A stretch of DNA of 64,000 nt, taken from assembly GCF_013347965.1 (NCBI RefSeq), contig NZ_CP048810.1:3905501-3969500 (forward strand). The letters run 5' to 3'. How positions within the stretch are numbered: the stretch's first letter is position 1; every line of letters starts with the position of its first letter. The DNA comes from Pseudomonas bijieensis (GTDB lineage Bacteria; Pseudomonadota; Gammaproteobacteria; Pseudomonadales; Pseudomonadaceae). Positions 40,401 through 48,667 of this stretch are shown piece by piece. A program made the position numbers and the translations under genes. The notes under the pieces are model-generated. The model was not told where the DNA came from. It was given only the letters and a program-made list of their open reading frames with translations, and did no database searches.

Positions 40401-41511
40401 CGACGACGTCCTGAGCGCGGCCAACTACACCGTTGGCAAGTACTACACCCAGACGATCGACAGCACACACAAATTCATCATCGAAGAAAATGGGGACATG
40501 TTCCTGTCGATCAAGAACGGCAAGAATTGGAATGAAAACTACGTCGGCACGGTGCATGCCGAGGGCAATGGCACGTTCGAGTTCTCCAACCAGGCCGGCG
40601 GTTGGTGGGGCGACTCCTCGGCAGCAGACGGCTCAACGGCCAGCTTCACCCTGCTCAAAGGTCTGAGCAACGTTGAAGCCATCGGCCTGAACAACGGCGT
40701 CACCCTGTCCGATCTCGCCCCCTACGACTCCGATGGCAAGCCACAAACCAACATCGACCCGAGCAACCTGGCCAACTCCATCATCGGCCACACCGAAGCG
40801 ACCCTGCCGGGTTCCGACACGGTCAACGGCGGTGAAGGCAACGACATCCTGTTCGGCGACCTGGTGAGCTTCAACGGCATTGCCGGCGAGGGTTACCAGG
40901 CCATCCAGGCGTTCGTGGCCCAGCAGAGCGGCGTGGACGTCAGCAAGGTCACCACCAGCAACGTGCACCAGTACATCACCGAGCACTACACCGCGTTCGA
41001 TGTGTCCGGTGCCCACGATGGCAATGACACCCTGCTGGGCGGCGCCGGCAACGACATCATTTTCGGCCAGGGTGGCAGCGACACGCTCAACGGTGGCAAG
41101 GGCAATGACATCCTGCTGGGTGGCACGGGTAACGACACACTGATCGGTGGTCAGGGCAATGACACCCTGATCGGTGGCCTGGGAGGCGATACCTTTGTCT
41201 GGAAATCCGGCGACACCGGCACTGACGTGATCAAGGACTTCAAGGCCAGCGAGGGCGACCGGATCGACCTGCGAGATCTGCTGCAGGGCGAAACCGGAAG
41301 CAACATCGACCACTTCCTGAAAATCAGCACGGTCGATGGCGTGTCCTCGCTGCAGGTCAGCACCACCGGCCAGTTCAACGCGACCAATGGCGCAGCGGCC
41401 ACACCGGATGTGACGATCAAGCTCGAAGGCAACAACTGGTCGAACATCAACCTGAACACGTTGATCGCCGGCAGTGACCCGACCATCAAGGTCGATCACA
41501 ACAACAGCTGA
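28476..41511 (+). CDS. lapA: LapA, giant RTX adhesin, read with two frameshifts
   Basis: The N-terminal retention module (residues 1-105) is followed by the LapG site: TAAG at 107-110 and again at 112-115. Then come Ig-like repeats: four units of 300 bp and 23 of 318 bp. A Calx-beta-type domain follows (about 37810-38150), then cadherin-like domains and a PA14-like segment (39010-39420). A von Willebrand A domain has the MIDAS DSSGS (39985-40690). RTX nonapeptides ([36 protein letters not shown]) and a C-terminal type I signal close it. With one base restored at 32531 and one at 37239-37241 the protein is about 4,345 residues. As written, translation would stop near 32732 and no C-terminal signal would be made. 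The start follows GGAGAG. LapA holds cells on surfaces when retained in LapE. Confidence 0.93.
29292..30491 (+). repeat. LapA class 1 repeats, 4 x 300 bp
   Basis: Units begin at the Asp-Thr-Thr codons at 29292, 29592, 29892 and 30192. Each encodes 100 residues with TEGG(S/Q)[16 protein letters not shown] and [17 protein letters not shown] more diverged relative precedes them (about 28998-29291). Confidence 0.92.
30492..37803 (+). repeat. LapA class 2 repeats, 23 x 318 bp
   Basis: The first unit starts at 30492 and the last at 37486. Twenty-two steps of 318 bp minus two deleted bases fit exactly, so no unit has any other length change. Units are mosaics of a few variants: [12 protein letters not shown] or [12 protein letters not shown] in the first half, and [16 protein letters not shown] or SIKDASGG in the second. 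The last unit diverges in its second half and leads into the C-terminal domains. Confidence 0.93.
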
Positions 41512-41525
41512 ACCTGACACAAACC

Positions 41526-41621
41526 CGTGGCGAGGGGAGCTTGCTCCCGCTGGGGGGGCGAAGCGGCCCTGTTTTTTAGGGCTGCTGCGCAGCCCAGCGG
41601 GAGCAAGCTCCCCTCGCCACG
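41526..41621. repeat. REP pair, GTGGCGAGGG family
   Basis: GTGGCGAGGGGAGCTTGCTCC at the left and GGAGCAAGCTCCCCTCGCCAC at the right, starting 15 bp after the lapA stop. It may protect or end the lapA transcript. Confidence 0.9.
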
Positions 41622-41695
41622 ATAAGTGTTCATACTCCTCTGCAGTTGGCCTATGCTGCCCAGCATGACGCCGCTTCATACATGAGGGATGCCCG

Positions 41696-42034
41696 ATGTT
41701 TTACGTGCAACGCGATGCACAAGGCCTGCTGGTGCGCGTAGAAGCCACCGCCTACGCCGAAGCCACCGAGACCTTGCCGGCCGACAACCACGAGATCCAG
41801 GACTGGTTCGCCAACCAGGCGGTGGAAAACAGCCTCAAGCAGCTCAAGCAGAGCGACCTGGAGATGATCCGGGTACTCGACGACTTGATCCAGGTGCTGA
41901 CCAGCAAAGGCGTGATTCGCGTCACTGACCTGCCACCGGCGGCCCAGGCCAAACTGATGGACCGCACCCAGGCCCGGGAAGCATTGGGTGGGTTGAGCCG
42001 GTTGATCGATGACGATGAGAAGGGGTTGATCTAG
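41696..42034 (+). CDS. Small protein between lapA and lapD ('tryptophan synthase beta-like')
   Basis: The protein has 112 residues, is acidic and soluble. It begins MFYVQRDAQGLLVRVEATAY, then NHEIQDWFANQAVENSLKQLK and DLIQVLTSKGVIRVTDLP. Homologues at this position in other pseudomonads are often labelled tryptophan synthase subunit beta-like, but none of that enzyme's PLP-lysine or ligand motifs is present, so the label should not be trusted. Its fixed place between lapA and lapD suggests either a role in adhesion or simple synteny. The function is unknown. Confidence 0.75.
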   Translation: MFYVQRDAQGLLVRVEATAYAEATETLPADNHEIQDWFANQAVENSLKQLKQSDLEMIRVLDDLIQVLTSKGVIRVTDLPPAAQAKLMDRTQAREALGGLSRLIDDDEKGLI

Positions 42035-42063
42035 GCCTGGTTTCATCGGTGTCAGGGCTGCCC

Positions 42064-42356
42064 TCATCGCGAGCAGGCTCGCTCCCACAGGGGGATGGGG
42101 TAAGTCGCAGATATTGCCGTCACACAGTTCTTATGTGGGAGCGGGCTTGCTCGCGAAGAGTCAGGCAAACCCAGCATCCATGTGACTGAACCACCGCTAT
42201 CGCGAGCAAGCTCGCACACAGGTTCTTGGTCGTTTATAGGATCAGTGTCCACCGCCGATCCCTGTGGGAGTCGAGCTTGCTCGCGATGGCGGTGGGTCTG
42301 CTTGCATCAATGCTGAATGTGCCGCCGCCTTCGCGAGCAAGCTTTGCTCCCACAGA
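42064..42356. repeat. Cluster of REP arms (2-3 REPINs)
   Basis: Five GTGGGAGC-type arms lie at about 42064-42090, 42134-42160, 42198-42222, 42262-42292 and 42327-42356. Some are degraded: the third lacks the TCCC of the head, the fourth has an extra T (GGGAGTCGAGC) and the fifth reads GCTTTGCTCCC. Confidence 0.88.
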
Positions 42357-42360
42357 TCTG

Positions 42361-42720
42361 ACGGGTGTATGACCGGAAGAACCAGGTCGGCTACTAGGCC
42401 GCCTCGCGGTGGACGTTGATTTCGGCGCCCCGTTAACCACGATGGCCGAACGCAGGCATTGTGGAGTGGGCATCCCGGCATGGATGCCGGGATAGCCGCG
42501 CTGGGCCATGGATGGCCCTTCGCGGCGGGCCCACGGAGCAATGCCGGAGTGAGGGCATGCCGAGCCTAAGCGAGGCACCGAGTGGTGGGGCAGAAGCGCT
42601 TTGGTTACTTTCGCGCTTTTCGAAAGTGACCCGCCGTCAGGGCGGAACCCTAAGTGGCCGTTACCGCAGGAATGGATATGTACACGGTCAGAAGGGCACA
42701 GGCCGCCTCACCAGCCAGCC
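42361..42720. repeat. Non-coding interspersed element with two hairpins
   Basis: No gene is evident. Two consecutive hairpins share a CATGGATG centre: 42472-42481 with 42484-42493, and 42503-42509 with 42512-42518. A stretch that would translate as VTRRQGGTLSGRYRRNGYVHG follows (about 42628-42690). I have the impression that this sequence recurs between genes in many pseudomonads. That is memory, not a search result. Confidence 0.4.
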
Positions 42721-44667
42721 TCACCCCCAACGCTTAGGCTCACCCACCAACTGCCCCTGAACCCCAAACAACCCCATCTCCCGAATCACCGCCAACTCCC
42801 CCTCCGTCTCAACCCGCTCAGCAATCAACGGCAAGTCAATACTGTGAGCCGCACGCTGAATCGCCTCGATGAACAGTCGCTTGTCACTTTCCTGATCAAT
42901 CGCACGAATATAGCTGCCATCGATCTTCAGGTAAGCCAACCCCAACCGCGACAAGTTACCGATCATGCTGAACCGCCCACCAAAACGCTGCAGGCTCAGA
43001 GAGAAGCCAAGCTCGCGCAAACGCCGGGTCAATTGTTCCAGGACAGCTTGCTCCGGCAATTGCTCTTCACCAATCTCCAAGGTCAAGCGCGACCCAAGGT
43101 TGGAATGCGCCCGCAGGATTTCAAAGACCTTGTTCAGCGCCTGCGGATCGGCCAAGGTCGCCGAAGACAGGTTCAACGCCAGGGATTGCTCATGCCCGGC
43201 CATTTGCTCGAGCACCTGTTCGAGCATCAAACGGTCCAGGCGCGCGGTCCAGCCAAAACGCTCCAACCACGGCAGGAACCGCCCGGCGGGAATCGTCTGG
43301 CCCTGCTCGTCCAACAGCCGCGACAGCACCTTGTAATGCAACACCACCTGGGTGTCCTGGGCAGCCACCACCGGCTGGAAGTACAGCTCGAAGCGTTGAT
43401 GGTTCAAGGCCTGGTCGAGCAAAGTGTGCCAGGCATGGTGATCGTCGCCGACGCTCGCCGAGGCGCTGTGGTCCAGGCAGGCCCAACCCGGTTCGCCCTG
43501 GCTTTCGGCCTGGGCCAAAGCCTGGTCGCCAAGCTGGAGCACCGCTTGCGGCGAGTCGCCATGGACGAACGGCGCCAGCCCGATGGAGGCCACCGACGCC
43601 ACATCCGTCGCACCGGTGGCATGCAAGCTCGCCAACGCGGCTTCGAGGTTCTGCGCCAGTTGCAGCGCTTCCTCGCGCACCAGCCCAGGTGCCAGCACCG
43701 CGAACTCGCCACCGCGAATACGCGTGACCAGGTTATGGGTTTCCGGATACCGCGCGCATTCGCGCAGCAATTGCTCGCCCACCGCCTGGAGCAACTGGTC
43801 GGTACGCTGCCCGCCCAACCGCTGGTTCAAACCGGCCAGGTCCTTGACCCGCAACAACAGCAGATAACCGGAGCTGGCCTGCTCCGGGTTGCTCACTCGC
43901 GCGTTGAGCTGCATCTCGAAATAACGCCGGTTGGCCAGGCCCGTGAGATTGTCCTGGTAAGACTCGACCCGCAGCTTCTCGCTGCGCTCGGCCTGCTCCT
44001 GGAACAGCGCCTTGAGTTTCTCGACCATCTGGTTCATCGCCTGCACCACGCGCCGCAGTTCAGGCGTGCGTGGCAGCTCCGGCAGGCTCAGGAACTCGCG
44101 TCGGGCGATGGCATGGGACTGATGCACCATGTAGTCCAGCGGCTTGAGCTGGCGACGCAGCAGCAAGGCCCCCAGCACCGCGCTCACGGCGCCGCACAGC
44201 AGCAACCAACCCAGGCTGCCCAGCGCGCTCTGCCACAGCTTGGCAAGGGCAAACATCGGGTGGCTGACCACTTCGACCCGCGCCGCCTGTTCCCAGCCGC
44301 GGCTGACGATTGCATCGCCGCCGGCCGGTTCCAGGCCGATCAGCTTGACGAACCACTGCGGCACGCTGCCGGCGTCCGGCGTGCCGGTACGTTCGACAAG
44401 GGTCTTGTCGGTGGCCACATCGACCACGCGAATGCTGGCGTAGTAGCCGCTGTCGAAGATCGAGCTGACCATCAGCTCCACCATCGCCGGGTCGTCGATG
44501 TTCGGTGTCAACGACAACGCCAGCGCCGTGGCCGCGTCCTGGGCGTGGGAGCGTAACTGGTTGACGTACTGGGCCCGCGAGCTCTCCAGGCTGACCATGA
44601 AGCTGCCGCTGAAGGCAACCACCAGGAACAGACAGATAGCGATCAACAGCTGTTTGAACAAGGACAT
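42721..44667 (-). CDS. lapD: LapD, inner-membrane c-di-GMP receptor
   Basis: The protein has 648 residues. An N-terminal helix (LLIAICLFLVVAFSGSFMV), a periplasmic output domain (about 25-150) and a second helix (LGWLLLCGAVSAVLGALLL) precede a HAMP region and degenerate GGDEF and EAL domains. The GGDEF site reads RGGEF and the EAL site KVLSR, so neither synthesis nor hydrolysis is expected. The EAL domain should bind c-di-GMP instead. When bound, LapD sequesters LapG and LapA stays on the surface. It lies 14 bp after lapG in one operon. Confidence 0.93.
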   Translation of the reverse strand: MSLFKQLLIAICLFLVVAFSGSFMVSLESSRAQYVNQLRSHAQDAATALALSLTPNIDDPAMVELMVSSIFDSGYYASIRVVDVATDKTLVERTGTPDAGSVPQWFVKLIGLEPAGGDAIVSRGWEQAARVEVVSHPMFALAKLWQSALGSLGWLLLCGAVSAVLGALLLRRQLKPLDYMVHQSHAIARREFLSLPELPRTPELRRVVQAMNQMVEKLKALFQEQAERSEKLRVESYQDNLTGLANRRYFEMQLNARVSNPEQASSGYLLLLRVKDLAGLNQRLGGQRTDQLLQAVGEQLLRECARYPETHNLVTRIRGGEFAVLAPGLVREEALQLAQNLEAALASLHATGATDVASVASIGLAPFVHGDSPQAVLQLGDQALAQAESQGEPGWACLDHSASASVGDDHHAWHTLLDQALNHQRFELYFQPVVAAQDTQVVLHYKVLSRLLDEQGQTIPAGRFLPWLERFGWTARLDRLMLEQVLEQMAGHEQSLALNLSSATLADPQALNKVFEILRAHSNLGSRLTLEIGEEQLPEQAVLEQLTRRLRELGFSLSLQRFGGRFSMIGNLSRLGLAYLKIDGSYIRAIDQESDKRLFIEAIQRAAHSIDLPLIAERVETEGELAVIREMGLFGVQGQLVGEPKRWG

Positions 44668-44681
44668 CTGAGCGCGCGCTC

Positions 44682-45458
44682 CTAGTTAGTCGTCTCGACC
44701 GGAAAACCTTCGGCCTGCATTTTTTTCAACACATCCTGCCACCGGGACAGGCGCTTGGTGTCACCCACTTTTTTGTTGCCCTTGGCGCCCGGCAGCCACA
44801 GCCCTTCGGCATTGAAAGAGTAGACCGGGAGCAAGTCGGTTCGCTGGCTGGCCGGCAGGATGCCGTCGATCAGGCTGTCGAGGACCAGCGGCATCGCCTC
44901 GGGCGTGGCGTAATAGGTGAGCACCATGTGCGCACGGTTCTGCCGCAAGGCCTTGACGTAGGTGATGCGCAGCTTGTCACTGGACACCCCGAGATGACGC
45001 AGGCTGAAATACTTGGCGATGGCGTAGTCCTCACAATCGCCGGCCCCCTTCCACAGGGCCTGGATCGGGGTTTCCCAGTAGTCGACCTCGCGCCACAGGT
45101 CGATGTCTTCCACGTAGCGCACCTGTTTGTTGAAGAACAGGTTCACCACCTTGAGCTGTTCCAGTTCCGGGATCTGTTTCTGCGTCGCCAACAATTGCTG
45201 CCACGCGTCGATCCGTTGCTGCCCTTCGCCCAAGGGACCATATAACGCTTGCGCCCGTCGGCTGATCTGCGCAAAGTCCCAGTCAGCCCGTAGGCCACCC
45301 AGCATCAGGCCGGCCAGCAGCAATGCCGAACACAGCCAGCGCAAGGACCTGAGAACAGGGAAAGGTGCAGCCAAGGGAATACGTCCGAAAAGGGCCGTTG
45401 GAAATTCGTTGGATGGTGAAGCCTGGCCCACTAAAAGACAATGGCAGGGTGCAATCAC
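44682..45458 (-). CDS. lapG: LapG, periplasmic cysteine protease
   Basis: The protein has 258 residues if started at GTG 45458; a later start before the hydrophobic segment WLCSALLLAGLMLGG is possible. The bacterial transglutaminase-like fold carries the catalytic triad Cys in GAGDCEDYAIAKY, His in NRAHMVL and Asp in LVLDSL, with the His-Asp spacing of 17 usual for LapG. A calcium site should lie near the DxE-rich loop before the Cys. It cuts LapA at TAAG when LapD is free of c-di-GMP. It is the first gene of lapGD. Confidence 0.92.
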   Translation of the reverse strand: MIAPCHCLLVGQASPSNEFPTALFGRIPLAAPFPVLRSLRWLCSALLLAGLMLGGLRADWDFAQISRRAQALYGPLGEGQQRIDAWQQLLATQKQIPELEQLKVVNLFFNKQVRYVEDIDLWREVDYWETPIQALWKGAGDCEDYAIAKYFSLRHLGVSSDKLRITYVKALRQNRAHMVLTYYATPEAMPLVLDSLIDGILPASQRTDLLPVYSFNAEGLWLPGAKGNKKVGDTKRLSRWQDVLKKMQAEGFPVETTN

Positions 45459-45573
45459 CGCAGGCAGACTAAACTTTAGTTCAGGAACTGGGGCCGCGAG
45501 ATTTTGACGGCTTGGAAATCTGTAACTAACGTTGGCTTGGATCCAATTTCGTTACTACCAGTCAGGTGTTGTC

Positions 45574-46266
45574 GTGACACAGAAGCCAAAACCGCTTAGC
45601 ACTATCCAGGTCAACGGGCCCATCCCGGCTGACCAGGCACGTTCGATCATCGAAGAGTCTCTGCGCGAGGCCATCCTCGATGGACGCCTGCCTTGCGGCA
45701 CCGCCCTGCGCCAGCAGGAACTGGCCGACCTGTTCGGCGTGAGCCGCATGCCCGTACGCGAGGCATTGCGCCAGTTGGAGGCGCAGTCACTGCTCAATGT
45801 GGTCCAGCACAAGGGTGCTGTAGTGGCGCCATTGATTACCAACAATGCAGTAGAAACCTACGCCCTGCGTTCGGTCCTGGAAGCTTTCGCCCTGCGCCTG
45901 TCCATCCCGCTGCTCGATGACAGCGACCTGGCACTGGCCGCCCAGTACATCGAACAGCTGGAAACGGAAACCGATCACGCCGAGATCGGCAAGCTCAACC
46001 GGCTGTTCCACATGTCGCTTTATCACAAGGCCCCCAACAGCAAACTGCTGGACCTGATCGAGCGCGAGCTCAATGAAGAAGAGCGCTTCCTGCGCTTTCA
46101 CCTGTCATCCATGGGGCTGGGCAAGTTGAGCCAGGACGACCATCGCGCGCTGCTCGACGCCGCGCGTGCCAAGGACATCGATAAGGCCATCGTATTGCTG
46201 GAGCTGCACCTGGAAAAAGCCTCCGTCACCATGCGCCGCTATCTGGAACAGTCGTCGAACCCTTGA
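45574..46266 (+). CDS. GntR-family (FCD) transcription regulator
   Basis: The protein has 230 residues from GTG 45574, which has AGGTG just upstream; the frame is open further up to about 45532. A winged-helix GntR domain (LADLFGVSRMPVREALRQLE) is followed by an FCD effector domain (LRSVLEAFALRLSIPL, LNRLFHMSLYHKAP, FHLSSMG). The C-terminal His residues fit metal and carboxylate binding. It is divergent from lapG and 685 bp upstream of the mgo cluster, so either could be a target. Its ligand is unknown. Confidence 0.85.
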   Translation: MTQKPKPLSTIQVNGPIPADQARSIIEESLREAILDGRLPCGTALRQQELADLFGVSRMPVREALRQLEAQSLLNVVQHKGAVVAPLITNNAVETYALRSVLEAFALRLSIPLLDDSDLALAAQYIEQLETETDHAEIGKLNRLFHMSLYHKAPNSKLLDLIERELNEEERFLRFHLSSMGLGKLSQDDHRALLDAARAKDIDKAIVLLELHLEKASVTMRRYLEQSSNP

Positions 46267-46273
46267 TCCCACA

Positions 46274-46290
46274 CCGGCCGCTCCGGCCGG
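46274..46290 (+). terminator. GC-rich hairpin after the GntR gene
   Basis: A 7-bp stem, CCGGCCG with CGGCCGG (46274-46280/46284-46290), with a 3-nt loop, 8 nt after the stop. No T-run follows, so termination would be weak or Rho-assisted. Confidence 0.45.
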
Positions 46291-46951
46291 CGTAAAAACT
46301 TCTTACATATCCTTCCGACTCACTTGTCGCCTGCGCGGCGCGGCCTGGCCGTGGCCGCGACTCGTCGTCCCATCAGTTCAATGGCACTGCCATCGATTTG
46401 GGCTCACTCTTGCGCTTGTCGATTCAAAACAGACCTGAAGAAGTCAACGCCTGGCTGAAACCAGACGAATCGAAGCCAATACGCAAGGAGCGTCGTCCAA
46501 CCGGCGGGATGATCGGATGTCCGACCGACGTCCTGCCCATAACATAAAACTTCTTAACTCCCCGATCCCTGAAGTGCTCCGAGTGAGGCATTCACTCGAA
46601 CTATTCGATTCTGATACCCCTAAATCGGAAGGAGCTTCTTCGCCCCAATAAAACTTATATAAAAAGTTTTAAAAACCCTCTTCGCGCCCAATAAACAGCC
46701 AACTTAAAATAATTAAAAAATTACTTGCCGCTTACTTGTTTCATGTATTAGTTTTTTGTTCGTCGCACTCTTGGCGACCCTTTCAACTCCCCGAGAACCC
46801 TTTAAATACAGGCGCAGCAAGCCAGAAACACGTACTAAAGGCGAATATTTAAGCTACTTGGTAATTCATGGATTCCGATTCAGGCACCCGCTCGCCCTAA
46901 TTAAATAACGAGCCGCCTTCCGGATAAGACATCATTGATGAGGACGTTCCA
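46291..46951 (+). promoter_or_regulatory. Long AT-rich leader/promoter region of mgoBCAD
   Basis: There is no gene in this 660-bp gap. From about 46540 to 46900 the base composition is strongly AT-rich, with a hairpin AAAACTT...AAGTTTT (46650-46670) and long A/T tracts. Such tracts are typical targets of the MvaT/MvaU silencers. The mgoB Shine-Dalgarno lies in GATGAGGACG (46938-46947), which partly matches an RsmA/CsrA site and would fit the known Gac control of mgo operons. Confidence 0.5.
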
Positions 46952-47728
46952 ATGCAGCCAACCAAAGAACAACTATCTCTGAAAAAACACGAACTTGGTC
47001 AACATCCGGTTTTTTCCGAAATAACATCAATCGATCTGTTACGCCGCTTTATGGAAAGCCATGTGTTTGCCGTGTGGGACTTCATGTCACTGACCAAACG
47101 GCTGCAACGGGAGCTGACCTGCGTGCACCTGCCCTGGCTGCCGCCGGCAGACCCGCACGCGGCACGCCTGATCAACGAAATCGTCTTGGGCGAGGAATCG
47201 GATGACCGCCCAGGAGCAGGCTATTGCAGCCATTTCGAACTGTACCTGGATGCCATGCGCGAGGTCGGTGCCGATACCCGCGCCATCGAACAATTCATCA
47301 CTCTGCAGCAGGAAGGCGTCAGCCCCGAAACAGCACTGGAGAGTGTCGATGTCGAGCCGGCGGCGGCACGCTTCGTCCGCCAAACCTTGCACACCGCCCT
47401 GCACGCCCCGGCTCACAGCGTGGCCGCCGCGTTCGTGCATGGACGCGAGAGCGTCATCCCGCAGATGTTCCAGCGCATGCTGGATGCCTGGGGCATAGGC
47501 CTGGATCAGGCACCGACCTTTCGCTACTACCTGCAACGGCACATCGAAGTCGATTCCGAAGACCATGGCCCGGCAGCGGAAAAACTCTTGGCCCGGCTGA
47601 TCGACGGCGACCCGCAACGTGAAACCGAGGTACTGGTCGCCGCACTCGCCGCGGTCCACAGCCGTGCGGCCTTGTGGGACGGCCTGCGTCAGAGCATGGC
47701 CCAGCCGGTTGCGCAGGTGATGCCATGA
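46952..47728 (+). CDS. mgoB: MgoB/PvfA-like DUF3050 protein (haem-oxygenase-like fold)
   Basis: The protein has 258 residues. It begins [21 protein letters not shown] and has helices with metal-ligand-like residues: [26 protein letters not shown] and [12 protein letters not shown]. The last fits the HxxxDxxxH pattern of haem-oxygenase-like di-metal oxidases. It is the first gene of a four-gene operon with the same order as mgoBCAD/pvfABCD. In related clusters this protein joins the N-oxygenase and NRPS in making a small diazeniumdiolate-type signal (leudiazen in P. entomophila). It overlaps mgoC by 4 bp (ATGA). Confidence 0.85.
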   Translation: MQPTKEQLSLKKHELGQHPVFSEITSIDLLRRFMESHVFAVWDFMSLTKRLQRELTCVHLPWLPPADPHAARLINEIVLGEESDDRPGAGYCSHFELYLDAMREVGADTRAIEQFITLQQEGVSPETALESVDVEPAAARFVRQTLHTALHAPAHSVAAAFVHGRESVIPQMFQRMLDAWGIGLDQAPTFRYYLQRHIEVDSEDHGPAAEKLLARLIDGDPQRETEVLVAALAAVHSRAALWDGLRQSMAQPVAQVMP

Positions 47729-48657
47729 ACGCCATCCCTTACCAATCCTTCGCCGACGCCTGGGAAAGCCGCGCCACCATCCGCACCCGACCACGGCGCC
47801 GGGTCGAAGACGACGACAAGCTGATCTTCCCCATGAGTCGCCAGCCGCTGGTGCACAGCCAGACCTTCCTCAGCCACTGTGCGCAACTGCGCGACTTTGT
47901 GCTGGTGCAGAGCCTCTACAAGTTCATCAACGACGTGGTGATTTTCGAGACCGAGTTGGTGGACCACACCGCCCGGCGCATCGCCAAGAACCGCTTCGGC
48001 ATCGAGTTCCCGTTCGCCTGCCGTTATGACGCGATGACCGTGGTGGTGGACGAGGATTATCACGCGCTGGTGGCGATGGACTTCATGCAACAGACCATCG
48101 ACATGACCGGCATCGATCCTATCCCGTTGCCTGGGCAGATCGAACTCAGCCGCGCCATACCGGCGACCCTGGCCCGGGCGCCGGAGCATTTGCTCAGCGC
48201 CGTGGAGCTGATCTGCATCGCCATCGCCGAGAACACCGTGACCAACGAAGTGGCCGCATTCGCCCGGGACGACTCGGTCAAGGCCTCGATCAAGGGGCTG
48301 ATGGCCGATCACTTGCTCGACGAGGGACGGCACTCCGGTTTCTGGACCCGACTGGTGCAGATCTATTGGCGCACCGCCCCCGAGGAAGACCAGGAGGCGA
48401 TTGCCCGATTGATGCCCGGTTTCATCGCCCAATACCTGGCGAGCGACCTGCAGCAAGCGTTCGACTTCGAGCTGATCGCGCACCTGCCCGTCGACGAGTC
48501 GGTGCGCCAGTCGCTGCGTGAAGACGCCAGTGCACTGGCGTATCCCATCAATCGTTTTCACCCGTTGGTGGGCAACATCACGCGCTTTTTCCGTGGCAGC
48601 TCGATGCTCGCGTCCCCCTGCGTACGCGACGCCCTTGCCGATTACCTGACCCCATGA
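47725..48657 (+). CDS. mgoC: MgoC/PvfB-like AurF-type di-iron N-oxygenase
   Basis: The protein has 310 residues from ATG 47725, overlapping the mgoB stop. It shows the ligand pattern of the p-aminobenzoate N-oxygenase family: [29 protein letters not shown] and [12 protein letters not shown], the last with His-x3-Glu-x2-His. The enzyme should use a di-iron centre and O2 to oxidise an amine nitrogen of an intermediate in the pathway. It sits between mgoB and the NRPS gene, 10 bp before the latter, in one transcript. Confidence 0.88.
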   Translation: MNAIPYQSFADAWESRATIRTRPRRRVEDDDKLIFPMSRQPLVHSQTFLSHCAQLRDFVLVQSLYKFINDVVIFETELVDHTARRIAKNRFGIEFPFACRYDAMTVVVDEDYHALVAMDFMQQTIDMTGIDPIPLPGQIELSRAIPATLARAPEHLLSAVELICIAIAENTVTNEVAAFARDDSVKASIKGLMADHLLDEGRHSGFWTRLVQIYWRTAPEEDQEAIARLMPGFIAQYLASDLQQAFDFELIAHLPVDESVRQSLREDASALAYPINRFHPLVGNITRFFRGSSMLASPCVRDALADYLTP

Positions 48658-48667
48658 GGACCTTTCG

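Noticed and set aside
41696-42034. Annotation as tryptophan synthase beta subunit
   Set aside because: The protein is 112 residues long and lacks the PLP lysine and the phosphate-binding loop of that enzyme.
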